Shown: one piece after another, positions 1 through 5,155 of the stretch
How the letters are laid out: each line of letters starts with the position of its first letter
Position numbering within the stretch: the stretch's first letter is position 1
Assembly (NCBI GenBank): GCA_021825025.1
Contig: JAKAIP010000062.1
Location: 1 to 5,155 of the forward strand
Direction: 5' to 3'
Source of the DNA: a bacterium
GTDB taxonomy: Bacteria; Patescibacteria; Paceibacteria; UBA9973; SBAW01
DNA length: 5,155 bases
The notes under the pieces: generated by a model
What the model saw: the letters and a program-made list of their open reading frames with translations, nothing else
What the model was told of the DNA's origin: nothing
Databases searched by the model: none
Made by a program: the position numbers and the translations under genes

Positions 1-1311
1 CCAGGTAAGCGATTGCGGCTTGAGCGAGAACAGTCCTTGCGCAAATGCGATGAGCAGGAAGAAGTAGATATAGCTCCCGATGTTATCGAATACGAAGAGG
101 TTGTTGAATGCATAGCCCGCCAAGAGCCCGAGGAGCACTGCCTGTTCCGGTACGGATAGTTCCGATCGGATGATGGCCCAGCCGGTAAGCACAAACAGAC
201 TGACATAGAGGAGAAATGCGGGCAATCCGCCGGCAATGAGCCAGTCGAGGAATGAGTTGTGAGCTCGGTCAAACCACTGCTCCTGGTTGTACATCGATGG
301 ATCGTAGTACTTGTTGAATACGAAGTTGAAGTTTTCCTGTCCCCATCCTTGGACTGGTTTCTGCAAAAATCCTTCCCATGCCATATGCCAGATGATGAGA
401 CGGGACTGCGTCGTCGGATCGCTCAGCGATATGGACGCAAACCGCTGCAGCGTCGGCTCATGCTGGACAAAGGAAGTGTTCTTGAGTCCGAAGAATCCGA
501 GCACAATGACCGCGATAGCAATGAGGGTTCCGAGAGAAGCGCGATAGAGCGTACGCCACTCACTGTGACCGCGTGCTCGCCAGACGATCCAGATAGCGGC
601 GATGATAAGTCCTCCAAGAAGACCGAGCGTGGAACCGCGGGTTTCGGTAAAGAAGATAGTAGCGACTTGTAAAACTAAAGCGATACCGTAGAGGATTTGC
701 GCTTGCGCACTCTTTCGCTCGCGGATGAGCATGAACAGCGTGAGGAACACGTTCATGAGCATATACACTGCTAGGTACTCGGCGTTGCCGAACGTACCAT
801 CTGCACGCGCACCGCTTTGCGAGCTCGGCGCAAAACCAAACAAATGCACCACCTGCATGAGCGAGATGATGCCTTCTATCGCACTCGCGCCCACTGCAAT
901 GCGCAATAGGTTATTCCACCACTTTTCTGCAGAAACTACCGCTCCGAGAACGACACAGTATACGAATAGATGCAGGATGGTGATGTATCCTTCCATGCGT
1001 TCAAAATTGCTCCAGAAGCTCTTGATCGGATCGACGCTCAGGAGCGTTGCAATACCCACCCATGCGACGAATCCGACAAGTGCCCACATCAGCACGGAGG
1101 CACGAGGACGATACTTCGGTTCACGAAGCGCCAGTAAGACATAGAAACCAAGCAGCAGTTCTACGAGAATACGAAATGCAAACGCCTTACCGGTAATAAA
1201 CGGGAAGAACATGTTTGGAAAGAAAGACCCGTCCGCGACAATAAAAGGTATAAGAAATGTAAGAGAAAGCAGTGCGAGGGTACCCCAACGCAGAAATTTC
1301 GTATATTGCAT
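1..1311 (-). CDS. O-antigen ligase/polymerase (Wzy_C superfamily) membrane protein, 3' end outside the window
   Basis: The frame is open from ATG 1311 to the window edge: 437 codons, no stop. I translated it by hand. The product is strongly hydrophobic, with about 12 predicted membrane helices (roughly residues 11-27, 44-63, 73-92, 109-127, 134-158, 178-196, 204-221, 228-245, 258-276, 354-378, 389-407, 410-430). A large hydrophilic loop of about 75 residues sits between helices 9 and 10. Family hallmarks are GTFGNAEYLA (172-181), TETRGSTLG (222-230, R225) and, ending the loop, RAHNSFLDWL (349-358, H351). In WaaL-type ligases an Arg and a loop His are functionally essential; R225 and H351 are the likely equivalents. 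Such enzymes join lipid-linked glycan to an acceptor outside the membrane; WaaL, Wzy and PglL/PilO types cannot be separated by eye. It follows the glycosyltransferase gene by 64 bp. The frame stays open upstream, so GTG 1332 or TTG 1356 are possible starts. ATG 1311 is preferred because the hydrophobic N-terminus follows it, but no Shine-Dalgarno precedes it. A C-terminal extension (TPR in some relatives) may lie outside. Confidence 0.88.
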   Translation of the reverse strand, partial: MQYTKFLRWGTLALLSLTFLIPFIVADGSFFPNMFFPFITGKAFAFRILVELLLGFYVLLALREPKYRPRASVLMWALVGFVAWVGIATLLSVDPIKSFWSNFERMEGYITILHLFVYCVVLGAVVSAEKWWNNLLRIAVGASAIEGIISLMQVVHLFGFAPSSQSGARADGTFGNAEYLAVYMLMNVFLTLFMLIRERKSAQAQILYGIALVLQVATIFFTETRGSTLGLLGGLIIAAIWIVWRARGHSEWRTLYRASLGTLIAIAVIVLGFFGLKNTSFVQHEPTLQRFASISLSDPTTQSRLIIWHMAWEGFLQKPVQGWGQENFNFVFNKYYDPSMYNQEQWFDRAHNSFLDWLIAGGLPAFLLYVSLFVLTGWAIIRSELSVPEQAVLLGLLAGYAFNNLFVFDNIGSYIYFFLLIAFAQGLFSLKPQSLTW

Positions 1312-1320
1312 ATGCGTATC

Positions 1321-1329
1321 ACTATACCA
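1321..1329 (-). promoter_or_regulatory. Candidate extended -10 promoter element for the ligase-type gene
   Basis: On the minus strand the sequence TGGTATAGT (1329-1321) matches an extended -10 element (TGN followed by TATAAT) with one mismatch in the hexamer. No convincing -35 hexamer lies 16-18 bases further up, which is tolerated by extended -10 promoters. The hexamer ends nine bases before ATG 1311, so the transcript would begin within about 0-3 bases of the start codon. This would give the ligase-type gene its own transcription start inside the 64-bp gap after the glycosyltransferase gene. It is a motif match only; AT-rich hexamers also occur by chance. Confidence 0.4.
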
Positions 1330-1375
1330 CACTACGGTGCGGTAAAAATGGCTCAAATGGGGGCTTATCAGCCTC

Positions 1376-2566
1376 TCAAAGAATAGCTTTGAATACGCGT
1401 TCTTGCATCGCCGCAACCACTGTTTTCCAATCGTACTTCTCTCGTACAAATGCTTGAGCTCTTGTTACGGTCTGAGTCACCTCCTCAGGATGAGCCAATA
1501 TATGTTCCACGGCATGTGCGATCTGCTCTGGTGCATTTACATCCACTGCCCAACCAGTAGCAGGCACTGAAGGATTTCGCTGTGCATCAAACAGGAAATC
1601 AGCAATACCTCCTTCTTGCGTCGCAATGACCGGTATACCTGCAGCCATCGCTTCTATGAATGAATTTCCCATACCTTCCGAACGAGAGGGTCGTATGAAT
1701 ATGTCCGCTACCTGCAAATACTGGGGCAATGCATCGTGAGACACCTGATCCAGCCATTGTATGCGTGTTGCGACCCCGAGATCTTCTGCTAATTGCATTA
1801 ACTCTTCCTTGTCCGGTCCACTACCAAGAATGAGGAACTGAACATGTGTGGGAAGCAGTGCGAGTGCCCGCAGCACATCATCGATTGCATTTTTATGCAC
1901 CAAGCGTGATGTGGTGATGAGATACACGTCGCTTTCTTTTTTCCCAAGCCGAGTCCGCAGTTCGGTAGAGGAAACATGTGCAGAGAATAGTTGCGTATTC
2001 ACTCCGTTGGGAATTACCTCAAGCGGACCACGGAATCCTCGTCGTCGCGCCCACGCTCCCAGAAACGATGAGATAGCCTGGACGATGTCTGCACTGGTAA
2101 ACGCTTTCGAGAAAAAATACCACAGTGGACGCATTGTTCGCTCTATCGTCTTCGGCGGATCTCCTTCTTGTAGAGTAAGAATAAAAGGGACGGCAGGATT
2201 GCGCATCTTAAAGAGCGCTGCCGGAACACCGGTAGCATGCGCCATCATGGCCCATATTGCATCATAGCGATATCGACGATGGAGAGACTGTGCGGTATAC
2301 GCTGCCAGTAACTGAAACAGGAATTTATTGTAGTGGAGCGGAAATGTTTTTAAATCGCGTATCGCAGGATGTAACCGAGTAAATCCGATGCGATGCACCA
2401 GCATATTCCCTACTTTTTCTACTTTCGGCAGCGTGCGATCAAACCGCAGCGTCACCATGTGAAATTCAATGTCCGGTATGCGGTCAGTAATTTCTTTGAT
2501 CGCCACTTCAGCGCCGCCGATATAGTTTGGGTAGTATACGAGGGAAAAAATCAGAACTTTTTTCAT
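1376..2566 (-). CDS. GT4-family glycosyltransferase (GT-B fold)
   Basis: A complete 396-residue protein of normal length for retaining GT-B glycosyltransferases. These move a sugar from a nucleotide donor to a lipid-linked or other glycan acceptor at the cytoplasmic side of the membrane. The N-terminal acceptor domain opens with MKKVLIFSLVYYPNYIGGAE, including the glycine-rich GGAE loop (17-20) typical of the family. The C-terminal donor domain (from about 183) has VIPNGVN (184-190), TSRLVHKNAIDDVLRAL (219-235, with K225 in the usual phosphate-binding place), LILGSGP (245-251) and the EX7E signature E297...E305 in SEGMGNSFIEAMAAGIPVIAT. No membrane helix or signal peptide is evident. The start ATG overlaps the epimerase stop codon (ATGA, 2566-2563) and has no clear Shine-Dalgarno, so translation is probably coupled. 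The stop is TGA at 1378-1376. Donor sugar and acceptor cannot be inferred; the adjacent epimerase may supply the donor. Confidence 0.93.
   Translation of the reverse strand: MKKVLIFSLVYYPNYIGGAEVAIKEITDRIPDIEFHMVTLRFDRTLPKVEKVGNMLVHRIGFTRLHPAIRDLKTFPLHYNKFLFQLLAAYTAQSLHRRYRYDAIWAMMAHATGVPAALFKMRNPAVPFILTLQEGDPPKTIERTMRPLWYFFSKAFTSADIVQAISSFLGAWARRRGFRGPLEVIPNGVNTQLFSAHVSSTELRTRLGKKESDVYLITTSRLVHKNAIDDVLRALALLPTHVQFLILGSGPDKEELMQLAEDLGVATRIQWLDQVSHDALPQYLQVADIFIRPSRSEGMGNSFIEAMAAGIPVIATQEGGIADFLFDAQRNPSVPATGWAVDVNAPEQIAHAVEHILAHPEEVTQTVTRAQAFVREKYDWKTVVAAMQERVFKAIL
2563..2566 (-). other. ATGA stop/start overlap coupling epimerase and glycosyltransferase
   Basis: The four bases ATGA on the minus strand hold both the glycosyltransferase start codon (ATG, 2566-2564) and the epimerase stop codon (TGA, 2565-2563). 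Such overlaps usually mean co-transcription and translational coupling by reinitiation. No separate Shine-Dalgarno is visible before the second gene, in line with this. It is the strongest evidence in the window that these two enzymes act in one pathway. Confidence 0.85.
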
Positions 2567-3423
2567 GCGTGCGTAAGCGAATGGATGTAGTCAGGAAGAG
2601 AATGCTGCGTGGTCCAACCGAGCGCTTGCGATTTGCTCGTGTTGAGTGAAGAATCTTGCCTATTTCCTTTTCTCTCCGGCAGCAGCACGATTTCCCCACC
2701 GAAGAGATGTGCGACATCCAGCACCGAGAATGCTTCGTGCGAGCCGAGTCCGAAATCGTCCCCTTCCCCTTTTTCTCCAACCAGCACTAATCCCGCGACA
2801 ATGTCTGCAACATGTGTGAAGTTGCGTTTCTGCGTGCCGGGCGATACTACTGTAAGCGATTCGCCACGCAGCTGCTGTTGATGGAAGATTTCTATGACCG
2901 TGCCATATGCACCGGCCCGCTCTCCTGGTCCGTAGACGTTGTAAAAGTAAGTGATGGCATACGGCAATCCGTACCAAGCGCCATAATTGCGCACCAATTC
3001 CGTATTTGCCGCTTTGGTCCACGCATACGGACTCTGATCTCTTCCCAATCCGTTATCGGCAAATTTGGTGCTTGAACCCGCATACACCAACTTGCAGCGC
3101 TTTTGTCTGCAAAAGGTAAGTACGCCGAACGTTCCCGCAACGTTGAGATCCCATACCACTTCCGGTTCGTCAAAACTTTTTTCAACTCGCGCGTATTCGC
3201 CCAAATGGAAGACTACTGAGGGTGTCTCTGGAATATGCAGTGCGATATCTTTCGTGTGTCCTTCCCGATATACCACTTCCGGAATGCGGTTCTCCCGCGA
3301 TCCGGTGAAATAGTTGTCCAGAGAGATGACTTGGTATCCGCGCGCTATAAGGGCTCTGCACAGATGCGATCCGATAAATCCGGCACCACCGGTCACGACT
3401 GCTAGTTTTCCTTCTTCGGTCAT
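2563..3423 (-). CDS. NAD-dependent nucleotide-sugar epimerase/dehydratase (extended SDR)
   Basis: A complete 286-residue protein of the GalE/RmlB-like extended short-chain dehydrogenase family, cytosolic, acting on NDP-sugars. The Rossmann motif is TGGAGFIGSH (11-20). An acidic residue at the end of beta-2 (D36 in SLDNYFTG) favours NAD over NADP. The catalytic centre is GSST (116-119) with YAWTK (Y133, K137). The substrate-side motifs YNVYGPGE (161-168) and RNFTHVADIV (200-209) are present. The C-terminus ends with the usual SKSQALGW...LPDYI pattern, so the protein looks full length although somewhat shorter than classical GalE (about 330-340). HLGEYARVEKSF (73-84) replaces the usual HLAAQ-type segment and, from memory, marks a distinct subfamily in surface-polysaccharide loci. 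The start ATG 3423 has a good Shine-Dalgarno-like AAGGTGGGG just upstream. It lies 27 bp after the ATPase gene and overlaps the glycosyltransferase gene by 4 bp. Epimerase versus dehydratase activity and the exact sugar are not determinable; galE is not assigned. Confidence 0.93.
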   Translation of the reverse strand: MTEEGKLAVVTGGAGFIGSHLCRALIARGYQVISLDNYFTGSRENRIPEVVYREGHTKDIALHIPETPSVVFHLGEYARVEKSFDEPEVVWDLNVAGTFGVLTFCRQKRCKLVYAGSSTKFADNGLGRDQSPYAWTKAANTELVRNYGAWYGLPYAITYFYNVYGPGERAGAYGTVIEIFHQQQLRGESLTVVSPGTQKRNFTHVADIVAGLVLVGEKGEGDDFGLGSHEAFSVLDVAHLFGGEIVLLPERKGNRQDSSLNTSKSQALGWTTQHSLPDYIHSLTHA

Positions 3424-3425
3424 AT

Positions 3426-3434
3426 CCCCACCTT
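3426..3434 (-). promoter_or_regulatory. Shine-Dalgarno-like ribosome binding site of the epimerase gene
   Basis: AAGGTGGGG on the minus strand, two bases before ATG 3423. Its AAGGTG part is a one-mismatch version of the AAGGAG consensus and sits five bases from the ATG. It supports the chosen start and contrasts with the two promoter-proximal genes, which have no such sequence. It lies in the 27-bp gap after the ATPase stop codon, as expected for an internal operon gene. Confidence 0.65.
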
Positions 3435-3450
3435 ACTCTTCTTGTACCTG

Positions 3451-5091
3451 CTACTCAAGATTCGGCAGATCAGGATCGATGGCAAGCATTTCGCGCACTA
3501 CCTTGCCGGGTATCGTAGAAGACGAAGATGCTTTCGCTTCAGGAGCAATGTGTCCGAGCACCTCCTTGAGATCTGGAGCGTGTGTGCCCGGCTTATGCTC
3601 ATCCGAGGAGGAAGGAGAAAACTTTTTTCCGGTCGCCTGTGCAAGCGCATCACGCAGATTGTTTTCTCCGGTTAGTGGCGGGCGTTGCGCTTCGGGACGC
3701 GGTACTGCTCGGCGCTCAGAAACATGGCGGTGATCATCGTTGCGTGGCAATGGCTTGTGCTGCGGTGGCATATCATGCTTTGGTTTTTGTTCCTGCGGTT
3801 CGGGTGTATGCCAGAGCGCAATTGCCTTCTCCACTTCAGTTCGCGACTTGCCGAACTGCTCGCGCGAGGACGTGATGACTTGTTGCATGAAGCGCCGTGG
3901 CGGCAGATCAAATGGCGGCAGCGTGGTTGCAGAAAACGGCGGGCTGCCGGTACCGTCGATCATGAGCGTGAGATAGATCTGCGCGATGCCCAGATTCACC
4001 AGATCCGCCGAAGTGAATCGCGGCTGGAAGATCGTTTCCAGCACTTCTGCATCAAATGGTCCTACACGAAATGCGATGGTAGTGCCTACGTTGCCGAATA
4101 CTGCATTGCGGATTTCTTCTTCCACCTGCTCGATGTACTGGTGTGCAATGATAAGGTTGAGTTTGTATTTGCGGGCTTCAGAAAGAATATCAGCGAAGCT
4201 TTGGTTGGCGAACGATTGAAACTCGTCTACATAAAAATAGAACGAAGGGAGCGCTGCAAGCACCGTGGAGGCGATGTCCGCCCGGGACATGGCCGCCAGA
4301 TAGATCTTGGTGACCATCATGCTTCCCAGGAGCGTTGCATTCACCTCTCCCACTCTCCCTTTGGAAAGATTGATGATGAGGATTTTTTTCTCATCCATGA
4401 TGCGCCGAAGGTCAAAGGATGATTTCGGCTGTCCGACGATGTTGCGGATGAGCGGATTGGAGGTAAATTGTCCTATCTTGTTCTGAATGGCCGGAGTCGC
4501 ATCTTGCGTATAACGATCGGTGTAGTTTGCAAACTCTTCCGTCCAGAATTTTTTCACGATTGGGTCGGAAATATTCTCCACCACTTTCCTGCGGAACGGC
4601 TTTTCCACCAGCATCCGATTCACATCCAGAAGCGTTGCATTGGGGTATTCCAGAAGCGCCAGCAGCGTGTTGGAAAGGATGTACTCCATGCGCGCGCTCC
4701 ATGCATCCACCCAGATTTTGCGGAACGCGGAAAGCAGTCCCGAGACCACCAGGTGCCGTTTGTCGTACCCTACATCTTCCATGACGTTGAATGCCAGAGG
4801 GAAATCCATATCAAACGGCGCGAAATAGACGACATCTTTAATACGATGCTCGGGCACGTACTCGAGCAAGCGCTCGGCGGTCGATCCGTGCGGATCAATG
4901 AAGGCAACGCCTTCGCCGTTGCGGATGTCCTGTATCGCCATGTTCTCAAGCAACGTCGATTTGCCGACACCGGTTTTGCCGATGACGTACATATGCCGCG
5001 CGCGGTCCTTGCGCTTGATGCCGAACGGCACATCCTTTCCCCGGGCATTGGTCTGGGCAAAATAGGTTATTGCATTCGGGTCTTCCCGCAT
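3451..5091 (-). CDS. Soluble VirD4/TraD-like P-loop ATPase (type IV coupling protein / HerA-FtsK superfamily)
   Basis: A complete 546-residue protein. The N-terminus has no membrane helix and runs straight into the ATPase core: Walker A GKTGVGKST (38-46, K44), VAFIDPHGS (62-70) and DVVYFAPFD (86-94). An all-helical insertion covers roughly 110-200. Next come KILIINLSKGRVGE (236-249), Walker B FYFYVDEFQSFAN (284-296, D289/E290) and LIIAHQYIEQV (313-323), with Q318 in the sensor position seen in VirD4/TraD-type motors. IAFRVGPFDAEVLE (339-352) closes the core. Residues from about 428 to 546 are rich in P, H, K, R, S and Q and probably disordered. The family uses ATP hydrolysis to move DNA or couple DNA/protein to a secretion channel; here the role is inferred from sequence only. 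VirD4 proteins normally carry N-terminal membrane helices, so an anchor would have to be a partner protein. An in-frame TAG at 5097-5095 means ATG 5091 is the earliest possible start. No relaxase, VirB4 or pilus gene is in the window. A HerA/DUF87-like helicase role is the main alternative. Confidence 0.9.
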   Translation of the reverse strand: MREDPNAITYFAQTNARGKDVPFGIKRKDRARHMYVIGKTGVGKSTLLENMAIQDIRNGEGVAFIDPHGSTAERLLEYVPEHRIKDVVYFAPFDMDFPLAFNVMEDVGYDKRHLVVSGLLSAFRKIWVDAWSARMEYILSNTLLALLEYPNATLLDVNRMLVEKPFRRKVVENISDPIVKKFWTEEFANYTDRYTQDATPAIQNKIGQFTSNPLIRNIVGQPKSSFDLRRIMDEKKILIINLSKGRVGEVNATLLGSMMVTKIYLAAMSRADIASTVLAALPSFYFYVDEFQSFANQSFADILSEARKYKLNLIIAHQYIEQVEEEIRNAVFGNVGTTIAFRVGPFDAEVLETIFQPRFTSADLVNLGIAQIYLTLMIDGTGSPPFSATTLPPFDLPPRRFMQQVITSSREQFGKSRTEVEKAIALWHTPEPQEQKPKHDMPPQHKPLPRNDDHRHVSERRAVPRPEAQRPPLTGENNLRDALAQATGKKFSPSSSDEHKPGTHAPDLKEVLGHIAPEAKASSSSTIPGKVVREMLAIDPDLPNLE

Positions 5092-5155
5092 TACCTATAG
5101 TATACAACTACGCACCTGCAATAGTTTCTCTATCTACGCCTGAGTGTCAGTATGC
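5092..5155. other. Non-coding stretch upstream of the ATPase gene
   Basis: All three minus-strand frames entering from the right edge meet a stop early (TGA 5149-5147, TAG 5136-5134, TAG 5132-5130). Any upstream same-strand gene must therefore end here or outside the window. Apart from the -10-like element, I see only a GCGTAG hexamer occurring twice 26 bases apart (5139-5134 and 5113-5108, minus strand) and short four-base stems. None of these has clear meaning. Confidence 0.5.
5099..5104 (-). promoter_or_regulatory. Candidate -10 promoter element for the ATPase gene
   Basis: On the minus strand TATACT (5104-5099) differs from TATAAT at one position and ends seven bases before ATG 5091 (spacer ATAGGTA). 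A transcript starting at the normal distance would begin at or next to the ATG, giving a leaderless mRNA. There is no Shine-Dalgarno sequence before this ATG, which fits. No good -35 box is visible: the TTGCAG at 5120-5115 is only 10 bases away. This would be the promoter for the ATPase gene and possibly for the epimerase and glycosyltransferase genes behind it. Confidence 0.4.

Noticed and set aside
725..1144. Plus-strand open frames (259-672 and 725-1144) in the left part
   Set aside because: They are antisense to the ligase-type membrane protein, whose hydrophobic helices and family motifs are clear. The plus-strand products have no domain features.
1344..1373. Possible terminator after the glycosyltransferase gene: GGCT (1373-1370) pairing with AGCC (1353-1350) before ATTTTT, or a tighter GGCT-GATA-AGCC stem at 1373-1362
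   Set aside because: The stems are only four base pairs. The one followed by a T-run has a 16-base loop, and the tight one has no T-run next to it. This is too weak to call an intrinsic terminator.
4384..4390. Runs of T (A on the coding strand) at 4384-4390 and 2558-2563 as possible slippage or frameshift sites
   Set aside because: Both lie in frames that continue normally with conserved protein sequence on each side, so there is no sign of programmed slippage or a broken gene.
3685..4422. Plus-strand open frame of 245 codons opposite the ATPase gene
   Set aside because: It lies wholly antisense to a well-conserved P-loop ATPase. Its translation is rich in Arg, Cys and His with no recognisable domain, typical of a shadow frame.
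4468..5100. Plus-strand open frame of 210 codons opposite the ATPase N-terminus
   Set aside because: It is antisense to the Walker A half of the ATPase, has no recognisable motif, and is explained by the codon bias of the real gene.
5115..5120. TTGCAG as a -35 box for the ATPase promoter
   Set aside because: It is only 10 bases from the -10-like TATACT, too close for a normal sigma-70 promoter.
5108..5139. GCGTAG hexamer repeated at 26-base spacing, and small CTGA/TCAG and ATAG/CTAT stems upstream of the ATPase gene
   Set aside because: Six-base repeats and four-base stems are expected by chance in 60 bases, and no further copies support an operator.

Overview
The window reads as a compact bacterial segment in which all four genes lie on the minus strand. 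The best guess for the source is a Patescibacteria/CPR genome (Parcubacteria-like). This rests mainly on the soluble VirD4/TraD-like ATPase at the right edge, whose N-terminus (RHMYVIGKTGVGKSTLLENM, then IDPHG) resembles a family I remember as common in those genomes. Mid-range GC and tight packing fit but do not prove it. No rRNA or other taxonomic marker is present, so the assignment is an inference.

In transcription order (right to left): (1) 5091-3451, a 546-residue P-loop ATPase of the type IV coupling protein/HerA-FtsK superfamily, with no membrane anchor and a low-complexity C-terminal tail. (2) After 27 bp, 3423-2563, a 286-residue NAD-dependent nucleotide-sugar epimerase/dehydratase of the extended SDR family. 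(3) Overlapping it by 4 bp (ATGA), 2566-1376, a 396-residue GT4-type glycosyltransferase. (4) After 64 bp, 1311 to beyond the left edge, a polytopic membrane protein of the O-antigen ligase/polymerase (Wzy_C) superfamily; 437 residues are visible and the 3' end is cut off.

Genes 2-4 form a plausible surface-glycan module. The epimerase would make an NDP-sugar, the glycosyltransferase would add a sugar on the cytoplasmic face, and the ligase-type protein would polymerise or transfer lipid-linked glycan on the outer face of the membrane. The acceptor (lipid, wall polymer, S-layer or pilin) cannot be read from this window. The ATPase is not obviously part of glycan synthesis, but it lies directly upstream and could share a transcript.

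Promoter-like elements lie just before genes 1 and 4. Each has a -10-like hexamer only 7-9 bases from the ATG and no Shine-Dalgarno sequence, suggesting leaderless or nearly leaderless mRNAs. The internal epimerase gene has a good Shine-Dalgarno-like sequence. No gene-free stretch exceeds about 65 bp. I see no RNA genes, mobile elements, CRISPR arrays or sizeable repeats. The families are ordinary. The most interesting points are the ATPase tail with three copies of a short motif, and the leaderless start architecture.
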